Positions 1 to 7,805 of a stretch of DNA of 52,584 nucleotides are shown here, one piece after another. A program made the translations under genes and the position numbers. How positions within the stretch are numbered: position 1 is the first letter of the stretch; every line of letters starts with the position of its first letter. The stretch comes from Yoonia sp. (GTDB taxonomy: Bacteria > Pseudomonadota > Alphaproteobacteria > Rhodobacterales > Rhodobacteraceae), in assembly GCA_029252195.1 (NCBI GenBank), contig JAQXBV010000079.1:1-52584 (forward strand), written 5' to 3'. The notes under the pieces are model-generated. The model saw nothing but the letters and a program-made list of their open reading frames with translations, was not told the DNA's origin and searched no databases.

Positions 1-1
1 C

Positions 2-175
2 GTCTTGCATCAATATGTGACCCATAATCGATACTACCCAAATCAGAAACAGTTCGCCGACGCCGTCCTCGCATTCATGCGCGAAACCATCCCGCATGAA
101 TGGACGAAATTCCGCGAAAAGGTGTCAGACAACTTCCACGTCATAACCCACGAGAACTTTCGGATTTTGGAGTAG
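2..175 (+). CDS. IS630-family transposase, C-terminal fragment (cut by window edge)
   Basis: The frame is open from the first bases to a TAG at 173-175 and gives 57 residues. It contains THNRYYPNQKQFADAVLAF followed by a short charged tail. A basic H-N-R-Y-Y-P segment followed by a helix near the end is typical of the C-terminus of IS630/Tc1-mariner DDE transposases. The catalytic residues lie outside the window. IS630 elements insert at TA and their reading frame ends close to the element's right end, so the element boundary is probably within the next 10-15 bases; TA dinucleotides occur at 182-183 and 184-185. Family assignment rests on this short tail only. Whether the copy is complete cannot be judged here. 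Confidence 0.7.
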   Translation, partial: VLHQYVTHNRYYPNQKQFADAVLAFMRETIPHEWTKFREKVSDNFHVITHENFRILE

Positions 176-200
176 CAGCGGTATAAAACACTTTTCCTTC

Positions 201-641
201 GTGGCGCTGCTTGGTCTTGCGGCCTGTGGGGCTTCAACCCCGCGTGTTGACACAACAATCGCAAATGGTGTGCTTGTGACCGCCAAGCCAATTCAATATT
301 TCCACCAAGGCGTGCGCGGCGACCGCAATCAGACCGCGTCTATTAGTAATGCGACCTTTGTGTTTACTTGCGACGCCAATTTCACCGGTGGCGGAACGCT
401 ACAACAGCGGGCTGATGCTTCTGCCCAATACTCCAAGATTGCGCGCGAAAAAGTGCTCTTCTGGCTGGTGAACTCGCAAATTATGCGCGAACTCAAATAC
501 GAAGTCTCTTCGCAAAGTGCCAGCGCGCAGCGCTGTGCGGTGACGGATTTGCAGCTGACGCAAGTCACCACTGACCCGTTAGATGTGATGAAATTCACCA
601 TTGATAACGGCCTGCTCGGCAAGATCATGGAGATGCGATAG
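201..641 (+). CDS. Putative lipoprotein, start probably removed by the adjacent insertion element
   Basis: The function is not recognised. From a GTG at 201 the frame encodes 146 residues beginning MALLGLAACGAS. LAAC is a good lipobox, but that start leaves no positively charged n-region and no Shine-Dalgarno sequence. Reading upstream in frame gives I-K-H-F-S-F-V-A-L-L-G-L-A-A-C, which looks like a normal lipoprotein signal peptide, yet there is an ATA codon at 183-185 where a start would be expected, and the transposase ends only 8 bases earlier. The likeliest reading is that an IS630 insertion cut off the original 5' end, leaving a gene without a proper start. The mature part has two cysteines (FTCDANF and QRCAVTD) that could form a disulfide. 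It may be a pseudogene. Confidence 0.5.
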   Translation: MALLGLAACGASTPRVDTTIANGVLVTAKPIQYFHQGVRGDRNQTASISNATFVFTCDANFTGGGTLQQRADASAQYSKIAREKVLFWLVNSQIMRELKYEVSSQSASAQRCAVTDLQLTQVTTDPLDVMKFTIDNGLLGKIMEMR

Positions 642-707
642 CATTTTACTTGCTGTTGGCGATGGGCAAGCGTAACGCTTGCTCATTATACCTTGAAAGC
701 ACCAAAT

Positions 708-1259
708 ATGCTGGCCGTACACACTATTCCTGCGGCCTTCTCGGAGGAGGATTGCGATCGGATTTTGTTCCAAGCAGCAACTGTGCCGCCCGAGGATGCC
801 AAGCTCGTCGGCCAGAACAAGGATCACAACATCCGCCGCGCCGATCTGGTGTGGCTTGATAATGTGCCCGATACAGGTTGGGTCATGGATCAGGTGATTG
901 ATCTGGTGCGCGTGGCCAATCGGGATACTTTTGGCTTTGACGTGACCGAGTTTATGGAAAGCGTGCAAGTCGCCCACTATGACAGCGCGCGCGAAGGGCA
1001 TTTCGATTGGCATAGTGATATCGGCGACGGGCGGATTGCGAGCAAGCGCAAGCTGACGCTGGTGGCGCAACTTTCCGAGCCTGACGGCTATGTCGGCGGA
1101 CTATTGGAGGTCATGCCGTCAAGCCACACCGTCACTGCGAATACCGCACGCGGCACGGTCACGATCTTTCCCAGCTATGTCTTGCACCGCGTCACGCCAG
1201 TGACCGAAGGGTCTCGGGTCTCGATGACTGTTTGGGCGCATGGGCCCGCCTTTCGCTAG
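708..1259 (+). CDS. 2OG-Fe(II) oxygenase (PKHD/prolyl 4-hydroxylase-like)
   Basis: A 183-residue protein with the double-stranded beta-helix pattern of Fe(II)/2-oxoglutarate dioxygenases. The segment HFDWHSDIGDG carries the iron-binding H-x-D. The distal histidine is in LHRVTPV, and the Arg of GSRVSMTVW is placed to bind 2-oxoglutarate. The family couples 2-oxoglutarate decarboxylation to hydroxylation of a protein or small-molecule substrate, and the substrate cannot be told from sequence. It lacks a signal peptide, so it is probably cytoplasmic. An in-frame TTG at 693 would add five residues. ATG at 708 is preferred, although neither start has a strong ribosome-binding site. It is followed by gltX after about 90 bases. 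Confidence 0.8.
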   Translation: MLAVHTIPAAFSEEDCDRILFQAATVPPEDAKLVGQNKDHNIRRADLVWLDNVPDTGWVMDQVIDLVRVANRDTFGFDVTEFMESVQVAHYDSAREGHFDWHSDIGDGRIASKRKLTLVAQLSEPDGYVGGLLEVMPSSHTVTANTARGTVTIFPSYVLHRVTPVTEGSRVSMTVWAHGPAFR

Positions 1260-1352
1260 CGTATTTTCACTGCTGCAATCTGCGTTCCTAAAGGCCTAAC
1301 TGGACAATTTCCGCGCGGTCTGACACATCGTAGGGCAACAGGAGATTAGGTC

Positions 1353-2666
1353 ATGACCACAACACGTTTCGCGCCGTCACCAACCGGCTATATCCACATC
1401 GGTAACCTACGTGCCGCCTTGTTCAACTATTCTATCGCTCGTCAAAATGGCGGCACCTTTGTGCTGCGGATCGACGACACCGATCCAGAGCGGTCCAAGG
1501 ACGAATATGTGCAAGGGATTATGGATGATCTGACTTGGCTGGGCCTGACATGGGATCGCATGGAGTATCAGTCCAAGCGTATGGATAAGTATCTGGTTGC
1601 AAAGCAGAAACTGATCGACATGGGCCGTCTTTACGAATGTTTCGAGACACCTGTCGAGCTGGACCTGAAGCGGAAAAAACAGCTCAATATGGGCAAGCCG
1701 CCGGTCTACGATCGCGCGGCTCTGAACCTGTCCGACGCCGAAAAGGACAAGCTGCGCGCCGAGCGTGGCTCGCATTGGCGGTTCAAGCTGGATCTTGAGC
1801 GGATCGAGTGGGACGACGGTATTATCGGGAAAATCTCGATTGACGCGGCTTCGGTTTCCGATCCGGTCTTGTTCAAGAACGACGGGCAGATTCTCTATAC
1901 GCTCGCGTCGGTCGTTGATGACGTGGAAATGGGCATCACCTATATCGTGCGCGGCTCTGATCATGTGACCAACACGGCAACCCAAATCCAGATCATGCAG
2001 GCGCTTGGCGGCACGGTGCCACGCTTTGCGCATCATTCTCTGTTGACCGGTCCGCAGGGCGAGGCTTTGTCCAAGCGGTTGGGAACATTGGCTTTGCGCG
2101 ATTTGCGCAAGCAGGGGATCGCACCACAGGCGGTCTTGTCGCTGATGGCGCGGTTGGGGTCATCCGAGCCAGTCGAATTGCGCGCGACGGTTGAAGAGAT
2201 CGTGAACGGCTTTGATGTGACAAAGTTCGGCTCTGCACCAACCAAGTTCGACGTTGAAGACCTCTGGCCGCTCACCGCGCGCTATCTGGCGACATTGAGA
2301 GCCGAAGATGTCGCGGATCGTTTGACCGACGTGCCTGCCGATAAGAAGGTGGCCTTTTGGGATGCGATCAAGGGCAACATCACAAAGCTGGACGATATCG
2401 CGGATTGGTGGTCATTTTTCCAAAATGGCGCTGTCCCGCTGGTTGGTGATGAGGACCGCGAGTTTATTGCGCAAGCGTTTGATATGCTAGGCGATCCTCC
2501 CTATGCTGCCGATAGTTGGTCAAGCTGGACAAATGCCGTCAAAGACGCGACTGGTCGTAAAGGCAAGGGGCTGTTTATGCCGCTGCGCAAGGCCGTGACA
2601 GGGCGCGAGCGCGGCCCCGAGATGGCGGATGTGATGCCGCTTTTGGCCCATAAGCCCAAGCTTTAA
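1353..2666 (+). CDS. gltX: Glutamyl-tRNA synthetase (short form)
   Basis: A class I aminoacyl-tRNA synthetase that attaches glutamate to tRNA. The N-terminus RFAPSPTGYIHIGNLRAA contains the HIGH-type motif, and EALSKRLGTLAL is the KMSKS-type loop. R-x-A-P-S-P-T-G is diagnostic of GluRS/GlnRS. At 437 residues it is shorter than the roughly 470-480 of many bacterial GluRS. Alphaproteobacteria often carry two gltX genes, one of which may charge tRNA-Gln for later transamidation. Which role this copy has cannot be decided from the window. The ATG at 1353 follows AGGAG with good spacing. A strong hairpin terminator lies just downstream. Confidence 0.93.
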   Translation: MTTTRFAPSPTGYIHIGNLRAALFNYSIARQNGGTFVLRIDDTDPERSKDEYVQGIMDDLTWLGLTWDRMEYQSKRMDKYLVAKQKLIDMGRLYECFETPVELDLKRKKQLNMGKPPVYDRAALNLSDAEKDKLRAERGSHWRFKLDLERIEWDDGIIGKISIDAASVSDPVLFKNDGQILYTLASVVDDVEMGITYIVRGSDHVTNTATQIQIMQALGGTVPRFAHHSLLTGPQGEALSKRLGTLALRDLRKQGIAPQAVLSLMARLGSSEPVELRATVEEIVNGFDVTKFGSAPTKFDVEDLWPLTARYLATLRAEDVADRLTDVPADKKVAFWDAIKGNITKLDDIADWWSFFQNGAVPLVGDEDREFIAQAFDMLGDPPYAADSWSSWTNAVKDATGRKGKGLFMPLRKAVTGRERGPEMADVMPLLAHKPKL

Positions 2667-2684
2667 GAGCGGCTGTACTGAATA

Positions 2685-2715
2685 AAAGGCCGCCTCAGCC
2701 CGTGGCGGCCTTTTT
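2685..2715. terminator. Intrinsic terminator between gltX and the convergent ABC permease
   Basis: AAGGCCGCC at 2686-2694 pairs with GGCGGCCTT ending at 2712 around a nine-base loop, followed on the plus strand by a T run. The flanking A run makes it usable on the minus strand as well, so it probably ends both gltX and the ABC permease transcript. Confidence 0.8.
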
Positions 2716-2729
2716 CATGCGCGCGCGTA

Positions 2730-5246
2730 TCAGTCCCGTGCCCGCAGGACGCGGGCTGGTTTCGCAGCCAAGGGCCGGATCGCGAAGGCGAGACCCGCAA
2801 TCAGCGATGCCGCAGCACCGCCGCCAATGATCAAAAGGGCATTCGACCAGATCACCGCATAGTCACCCTCCATGATGAAGGTCGTGACAGCCCAGCCGCC
2901 CAAAATGCCAGCGACCAAGGCCACAAGCCCCGCGGCAAGCCCCAAGAGCGCCGCACGTAAGGCAAAGCTGAGCAAGATGCGGGCGCGCGATGCGCCGAGC
3001 GTCTTGAGCACGGCGGCCTCATAGGTGCGCGTGCGCTCGCCCGCGGCGGCCGCGCCGATGAGCACCAAAAAGCCAGTGACCAGCGTGGCAAGGGCTGCGT
3101 ATCGTGTCGCGGCAGCAATGCCGCTCACCACTTCGATCACTTGATCAATAGCGTCTCTGATCCGGATTGCCGTGATGTTGGGGTATTGGCCTGCAAGATC
3201 ACGCAGGATTGCGGCCTCGGATTCGGGCGTGGCGTAAACGGTCGAAATCCAGCTATGGGGCGCGCCTGCAAGCGCTGCGGGGTTCATGGTCATCACAAAG
3301 CCGATGCCGCCTGTTTCCCAACTGACATTGCGGAAACTCGCGATTGTGGCGGTGATATCGCGCCCAAGAATGTTGACCGTGACCGTATCGCCAAGCTCGA
3401 GCCCGATTTCGGCCCCTTCCTCGGCGGCGAAGCTTATCAAGGGGGGGCCTGCATAATCTTCGGGCCACCATGCGCCTTGGGTGATGTCGCTGCCTTCGGG
3501 TAGGGTGGCCGCATAGGTCACACCGCGATCACCGCGCACGACCCAATGACCGCCCGCAACATCTTCGGCGTCCTGACCGTTGATCTGGGTGATGATGCCG
3601 CGCAGCATCGGTGCGCCTTCAACTTTGCGCACGTTCGGATCTGTCTCGACACGGTCGCGAAACCCTTCGATCTGGTCGGGCTGAATGTCCACGAAAAAAT
3701 AGCTGGGTGCGACGTCGGGTAATTCGTCGGCAAACGACTTGCGCAGGTTCCCGTCGATCTGTCCGACCGATGCCAGCACCGCAAGGCCAAGGCCGAGCGA
3801 TAACACAACGGAGGTTGTCTCGCCACCGCGTGCGCCAATCGCACCAAGGGCCAAGCGAAGCGCGGGTTTTCCGCGCGTCCAAGCGCTGAGACGGCGTGCC
3901 GAAATCCTCGCAAGGAAAGCTGCGAAGACCAAGATGAGCAATGCGCCCATGATCCCGCCTGCTGTCCAAAGTGTCAGCCAGACTGTGCCCGAAAAACAGA
4001 TCGCGGCGCCCAGAAGTGTGGCGATCAGCAGGGCCGTCGCGATCAAATAGCGCAGCGCGGGCAATCGGTTAGTGCTACCGAATGCATCCCGAAACAGCGT
4101 TGCTGGCCTGATCTGTTCGGTGCGCGCGAGTGGCCAAAGCGTGAAGATCAAGGCCGCGAGGACGCCGTAGATTGCAGCCTCGGCGAGGGGGGCGAATTGC
4201 AGCGTGAACTCCGCTGGAATGGGCAGTTGCGCGGTGATGACGGGGGCAAGCAAAAGCGGGACGCTTCCGCCCAAAACAAGGCCCAAGCTGACACCAACAA
4301 GAGTCAGAATCCCGACCTGATTAAAATAGGTCAGAAAGATGGTTTTGCGCGTGGCCCCGAGGGTCTTGAGCGTCGCGATAACGCTGGTTTTTGCCGCCAG
4401 ATAAGACCGCACAGCCGCAGAGACGCCGACGCCGCCAACCGCAAGCCCGGACAGCCCCATGAGGATCAGAAACGCGCCGATACGCTCGACAAAGCGCGCG
4501 GTGCCGCCTGCGCCCCGGCGGCTGTCTCTCCAGCGCAGGCCAGAGTCGCGGAACTGGCTTTCGGCCGCAACTTCTAACGCGGCAAGATCAACACCTTCCG
4601 GTAAATCAAGGCGATAGTGGGTGGAAAACAGGCTACCTTCCGCCAAGAGGCCTGAGTTTGCGAGCGAAGTCGTGAGCACAATCGTGCGCGGCCCGAGGCC
4701 GAAGCCTCCTGATGCGTTGTCCGGGTAGCGGTCTAGCACGGCGCGCAGGGTAAATGTTTGCGTGCCAAGCGCGAAGGTGTCGCCTGCCGTAAGCCCGAGC
4801 CTGTCGACGAGCACGCGTTCCATAACGGCCCCGAAATCGGCGAGGGCGGCATCAAGGTGCATCGGCGGGTCCAGCGTGACCGCGCCCACGAGCGGGTAGG
4901 CCGTGTCGACGGCGCGAATTTGGGTCAGACCACGCTCTGCCGTATCGCCACTGCCGACGACGGCCATGGAGCGGAAATCAACGGTCTCTGAAATTTGCGT
5001 GGCGATGCTATTGAGCCAGGCAAGCTCTGGTTCGCGGGCAAAACGGTAAGTGAATTCTGCTTCCGCGTCGCCCCCCAAGAGGGCTGCGCCTTCTTTTTCA
5101 AGACCTGCCTCGATCCCCGCGCGCACGGTGCCAACGGCCGCAATCGCAGCCACACCAAGAGCCAGACATGCCAGAAACACCCGAAAGCCGCGCAGGCCGC
5201 CACGCAGTTCGCGCAGCGCGAATTTCAATGCTATTTTGAGGGTCAT
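2730..5246 (-). CDS. FtsX-like ABC transporter permease (YbbP family)
   Basis: An 838-residue inner-membrane permease. There is one membrane helix near residues 15-40, a large extracytoplasmic region, a central block of helices (about 260-460), a second periplasmic region, and a C-terminal set of three helices (about 715-830) with the FtsX-type signature VLKTLGASRARILLSFALR. The equivalent segment in the first half is TLKTLGATRKTIFLTYF, so the protein is a tandem of two FtsX modules, as in E. coli YbbP. Its start overlaps the end of the ATPase gene by four bases (5243-5246), so the two are translationally coupled. Together with divergent tesA this reproduces the tesA/ybbA/ybbP arrangement of E. 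coli. The substrate is unknown, and lipid or fatty-acid-related export is an inference from the neighbourhood. Confidence 0.88.
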   Translation of the reverse strand: MTLKIALKFALRELRGGLRGFRVFLACLALGVAAIAAVGTVRAGIEAGLEKEGAALLGGDAEAEFTYRFAREPELAWLNSIATQISETVDFRSMAVVGSGDTAERGLTQIRAVDTAYPLVGAVTLDPPMHLDAALADFGAVMERVLVDRLGLTAGDTFALGTQTFTLRAVLDRYPDNASGGFGLGPRTIVLTTSLANSGLLAEGSLFSTHYRLDLPEGVDLAALEVAAESQFRDSGLRWRDSRRGAGGTARFVERIGAFLILMGLSGLAVGGVGVSAAVRSYLAAKTSVIATLKTLGATRKTIFLTYFNQVGILTLVGVSLGLVLGGSVPLLLAPVITAQLPIPAEFTLQFAPLAEAAIYGVLAALIFTLWPLARTEQIRPATLFRDAFGSTNRLPALRYLIATALLIATLLGAAICFSGTVWLTLWTAGGIMGALLILVFAAFLARISARRLSAWTRGKPALRLALGAIGARGGETTSVVLSLGLGLAVLASVGQIDGNLRKSFADELPDVAPSYFFVDIQPDQIEGFRDRVETDPNVRKVEGAPMLRGIITQINGQDAEDVAGGHWVVRGDRGVTYAATLPEGSDITQGAWWPEDYAGPPLISFAAEEGAEIGLELGDTVTVNILGRDITATIASFRNVSWETGGIGFVMTMNPAALAGAPHSWISTVYATPESEAAILRDLAGQYPNITAIRIRDAIDQVIEVVSGIAAATRYAALATLVTGFLVLIGAAAAGERTRTYEAAVLKTLGASRARILLSFALRAALLGLAAGLVALVAGILGGWAVTTFIMEGDYAVIWSNALLIIGGGAAASLIAGLAFAIRPLAAKPARVLRARD

Positions 5247-5911
5247 GCGATGCGCCCGTCAGACAGATTGACGATCCGGTCGCAGCGCGCCGCGAGGTCG
5301 ACGGCATGGGTGACCATGATCAGGGTCGCCCCGTGTTTGTCGCGCAAATCGAACAAAAGCTCGATGATTGCCGCGCCGTTGGTCGCATCGAGGTTGCCTG
5401 TCGGTTCGTCCGCAAGCAGGATTTTCGGCCGAGGCGCAGAGGCGCGGGCAAGGGCCACACGCTGCTGCTCCCCGCCGGACATCTGGCCGGGATAATGGTC
5501 TTTCCGCGCGCCGAGGCCCACGGCGTCAAGTTCGGCGGCTGCACGGGTAAACGCGTCTTGAACACCCGCAAGTTCAAGCGGGGTCGCGACGTTTTCAAGT
5601 GCAGTCATTGTCGGGATCAGGTGGAAAGATTGGAACACCACCCCCATATTAGCAAGACGGAAGCGGGCGAGTTGGTCTTCGTTCATGTCAGTCAGGTCTT
5701 CGCCCAAGGCGGTGATCTTGCCAGAGGAGGCCTGTTCTAGCCCACCCATCAGCATCAGGAGAGACGATTTGCCCGACCCGCTTGGCCCAATAAGCCCCAA
5801 TGTTTCGCCCGTCTCGACATCCAAGGAGATGCCGTGCAAAATATCAACCTTACCCGCGTTCCCATCTAGAGAGAGCGAAGCATTTGTGAGCGAGAGTATC
5901 GGGTTGGACAT
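5243..5911 (-). CDS. ABC transporter ATP-binding protein (YbbA/LolD family)
   Basis: A 222-residue nucleotide-binding domain with Walker A GPSGSGKSS, Q-loop VVFQSFHL, signature MSGGEQQRVALARA, Walker B ILLADEPTGNLD and H-loop VTHAVD. The ADEPTGNLD form is typical of the LolD/MacB/YbbA group that works with FtsX-like permeases. The frame runs upstream to 5971, but that extension (rich in R, P and Y) is unlike the family. The ATG at 5909-5911, giving MSNPILSLTNASL, matches the usual start. The gene begins close to divergent tesA, so both promoters must lie in a very short or overlapping stretch. Confidence 0.92.
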   Translation of the reverse strand: MSNPILSLTNASLSLDGNAGKVDILHGISLDVETGETLGLIGPSGSGKSSLLMLMGGLEQASSGKITALGEDLTDMNEDQLARFRLANMGVVFQSFHLIPTMTALENVATPLELAGVQDAFTRAAAELDAVGLGARKDHYPGQMSGGEQQRVALARASAPRPKILLADEPTGNLDATNGAAIIELLFDLRDKHGATLIMVTHAVDLAARCDRIVNLSDGRIA

Positions 5912-5927
5912 AAAAAGGGCCTTTGGT

Positions 5928-6593
5928 TTGGGATATAGACTTGGATATGGGGCGGCGCGCAGCCTTCGCAACCTTAGTTTAGCAATTGGTGTGTTTTCGG
6001 GGGCCGCTTATGCAGAAACGGTCACGATTGCGGCACTTGGAGACAGTTTGACAGCGGGTTACGGGTTGCCGCGTGATCAGGGTTTTGTGCCGCAGTTGCA
6101 AGCATGGTTGGAGGCTGCAGGGGCAGATGCCGTCATTTTGAACGCGGGTGTTTCAGGAGATACGACCGCTGGCGGCCTGTCGCGTGTCGATTGGACGCTG
6201 ACGCCTGATGTCGATGCCATGATCCTCACGCTTGGAGGCAATGACTATCTGCGCGGGTTGGACCCTGCCGTGAGCCGCGCGAATTTGGAAGGGATTCTCC
6301 AGAAAGCGGTGGCAGCGGAAGTGGATGTGCTTGTGGTGGGTTTGACGGCGGGCGCGAATTACGGTCCTGAGTTTAAGACAGCCTTCGACGCGATGTATGC
6401 GGATTTGGCCGCGCAATATGCCGTACCGCTTTTCCCGACGTTTTTTGCGGGTTTGTTGGCAGAGGCTGGCACGCAAGACGCGGTTTTGCAGTTCATGCAG
6501 TCCGACGGCATTCACCCCAACGAGGACGGCGTCAAATTGATCGTTGCTGCGATGGGACCGTCCGTCTTGGAATTGGTCGAAACTGCGCGGTAA
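5928..6593 (+). CDS. tesA: GDSL esterase/lysophospholipase, TesA-like
   Basis: A periplasmic SGNH hydrolase. Block I ALGDSLTAGYGL carries the nucleophilic Ser, GGNDYLRGLD is block III with the oxyanion Asn, and SDGIHPNEDG holds the catalytic Asp and His. In E. coli the homologue has thioesterase, lysophospholipase and arylesterase activities. The signal peptide h-region LSLAIGVFSGAAYA is followed by AETVTI. No ATG or GTG is available at the N-terminus in this frame. The TTG at 5928 gives a suitable n-region (MGYRLGYGAARSLR), and a TTG at 5904 is the alternative, so the start is uncertain. It is divergent from ybbA-ybbP, a widely conserved arrangement, and ends in a hairpin shared with the cold-shock gene. 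Confidence 0.85.
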   Translation: MGYRLGYGAARSLRNLSLAIGVFSGAAYAETVTIAALGDSLTAGYGLPRDQGFVPQLQAWLEAAGADAVILNAGVSGDTTAGGLSRVDWTLTPDVDAMILTLGGNDYLRGLDPAVSRANLEGILQKAVAAEVDVLVVGLTAGANYGPEFKTAFDAMYADLAAQYAVPLFPTFFAGLLAEAGTQDAVLQFMQSDGIHPNEDGVKLIVAAMGPSVLELVETAR

Positions 6594-6595
6594 GA

Positions 6596-6618
6596 GAGGC
6601 GCCTGTTTTAGGCGCCTC
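6596..6618. terminator. Hairpin between convergent tesA and cold-shock gene
   Basis: GAGGCGCCT (6596-6604) and AGGCGCCTC (6610-6618) form a perfect nine-base stem with loop GTTTT. It starts three bases after the tesA stop and lies ten bases beyond the cold-shock gene's stop. The T tracts on either side are weak, but its position supports a bidirectional terminator. Confidence 0.65.
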
Positions 6619-6628
6619 GTTTATGCGA

Positions 6629-6835
6629 TTATGCGAGGGCCAGATTGACGGCGCTTTCGCGACCGTCGCGGCCCGCTTCAATGTCAAACGTGACTTTTTG
6701 ATCGTCTTTGAGACCCGTCAGCCCCGAGCGCTCGACAGCGGAAATATGAACGAAGATGTCTTTTGAACCGCCATCCGGGGCGATAAAGCCGTCGCCTTTT
6801 GTCGTGTTAAACCACTTTACTGTGCCTGAAGCCAT
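6629..6835 (-). CDS. Cold-shock domain protein with altered RNP1 motif
   Basis: A 68-residue single cold-shock domain (OB fold, RNA/ssDNA chaperone). It begins [20 protein letters not shown], carries RNP2 as [10 protein letters not shown] and ends [19 protein letters not shown]. The RNP1 motif, normally K-G-F-G-F-I, reads K-G-D-G-F-I: the codon is GAC. The first Phe of RNP1 (F18 in E. coli CspA) stacks on bases, so an acidic residue there should weaken nucleic-acid binding. The rest of the protein is nearly identical to the tandem copy at 7061-7267, which keeps Phe. The two genes differ at many synonymous positions, so the duplication is not recent and the protein has been held under selection. 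A GGAGAAAGC ribosome site precedes the ATG. Confidence 0.93.
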   Translation of the reverse strand: MASGTVKWFNTTKGDGFIAPDGGSKDIFVHISAVERSGLTGLKDDQKVTFDIEAGRDGRESAVNLALA

Positions 6836-6925
6836 TTTGCTTTCTCCATGTTCACCGCTTGCGTGAGTGCAGCGGATTGGCTCGTCAAATCAAGATCGAA
6901 AGACTGGGCCGACATGGGGTCAGTG

Positions 6926-6946
6926 GTCGATAGAATACGACGTCGC
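6926..6946 (-). promoter_or_regulatory. Motif shared with the second cold-shock gene, probable promoter
   Basis: On the minus strand this reads TGCGACGTCGTATTCTATCG. A near-identical block precedes the second cold-shock gene at almost the same distance (about 90 bases before the start). TATTCT could be a -10 hexamer, which would give a leader of 80-90 bases. The assignment as promoter is inference; the shared sequence is seen directly. Confidence 0.45.
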
Positions 6947-7028
6947 ACAGAAATATTGAGCGCAGTTTAAATCAAAATCAAGATTATTTGGGGGAGTGTT
7001 TTCGCGCCCTTAGGCCAGCGGAGTGGAA

Positions 7029-7047
7029 CGCCCGTATGAAACGGGCG
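7029..7047 (-). terminator. Hairpin downstream of the second cold-shock gene
   Basis: CGCCCGT (7029-7035) and ACGGGCG (7041-7047) form a seven-base stem with a five-base loop, 14 bases beyond the stop of the minus-strand gene. There is no strong U tract, so termination efficiency is uncertain. Confidence 0.45.
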
Positions 7048-7060
7048 CCCCGCAGGGTGT

Positions 7061-7267
7061 TTAGGCCAGAGCCAGGTTCACCGCAGATTCGCGGCCGTCA
7101 CGACCAGCTTCGATGTCGAAAGTGACCTTCTGGTCGTCTTTCAAGCCTGTGAGGCCAGAACGCTCAACAGCGGAGATGTGAACGAAAACGTCCTTGGATC
7201 CGCCATCTGGAGCGATAAAGCCGAAGCCTTTAGTTGCGTTGAACCATTTTACTGTACCAGTAGCCAT
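7061..7267 (-). CDS. Cold-shock domain protein (CspA family)
   Basis: A 68-residue cold-shock domain protein with canonical RNP1 (KGFGFI) and RNP2 (VFVHISAVE). It binds single-stranded RNA or DNA and is expected to act as an RNA chaperone or antiterminator in the cytoplasm. It differs from the tandem copy at 6629-6835 at only a handful of residues (T versus S at position 3, A versus T at 11, F versus D in RNP1, V versus I in RNP2). An AAAGGA ribosome site lies close upstream of the ATG. The region before it contains a motif shared with the other copy, suggesting common regulation and a leader of roughly 90 bases. This copy is the one expected to have full nucleic-acid binding. Confidence 0.95.
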   Translation of the reverse strand: MATGTVKWFNATKGFGFIAPDGGSKDVFVHISAVERSGLTGLKDDQKVTFDIEAGRDGRESAVNLALA

Positions 7268-7362
7268 GGTAATATTCCTTTTTTTCAGTCTGCCCGCGGA
7301 GTGCGACAGCGCGGCTTAGTCAGTGCAATATCGAAGACTGTAGCCGAAAAGGAAAACAGTGG

Positions 7363-7385
7363 GTCGAGATAGAATAACGTCTGCA
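7363..7385 (-). promoter_or_regulatory. Motif shared with the first cold-shock gene, probable promoter
   Basis: On the minus strand it contains GCAGACGTTATTCTATCTCG, matching the block at 6926-6946 with one small indel. The distance to the start at 7267 (about 96 bases) is close to that in the first copy (about 91). Conservation of both sequence and spacing, where surrounding sequence has diverged, suggests a functional promoter or regulator site. Confidence 0.45.
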
Positions 7386-7446
7386 CGGGATCAATGCCCT
7401 ATTTCCACAAAAAAAGCAAGGGTTATCGTTGCGCAGCGCGGCCAAC

Positions 7447-7644
7447 CTATTCGAACGGGTCGAACTGCCGAAGATGGATCGGCGATTCTTTGAGCATCAA
7501 TAAAACGAGCGCTATGATGAAAATTGTGCCCGACGCCGAATAGACGCCCAGTCCAAGCAAGAGGCCGATATCATAAGACGAAATGACGATGACGGCTGCC
7601 ATTGCGCCGACGAACACTGCTGCGAACATAATTCTGAGACACAT
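7447..7644 (-). CDS. Small two-helix membrane protein, function unknown
   Basis: A 65-residue protein that I do not recognise. Two hydrophobic segments are visible: residues 5-25 (IMFAAVFVGAMAAVIVISSY) and about 28-50 (LLLGLGVYSASGTIFIIALV), followed by a short polar tail ending in FDPFE. The ATG at 7644 is preceded by AAAGGA at suitable spacing, which argues for a real gene rather than a chance frame. It is transcribed in the same direction as the cold-shock genes but is separated by about 180 bases and probably has its own promoter. It is divergent from the PhnA-family gene. Confidence 0.6.
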   Translation of the reverse strand: MCLRIMFAAVFVGAMAAVIVISSYDIGLLLGLGVYSASGTIFIIALVLLMLKESPIHLRQFDPFE

Positions 7645-7805
7645 TAGATGGTCCTTTGTTCAATTTGTTCGATATTTCAATCACTTTAAGGCGTTTCTAG
7701 GGCAAAACCTAAAAATATTTTTGCATGTGGCACCTGTTGCGAACTTGACCGCGGCACTTACGGCGCCCATTGCCGAGCAATGAGATGAATTTTGAGGTGA
7801 ATGTG

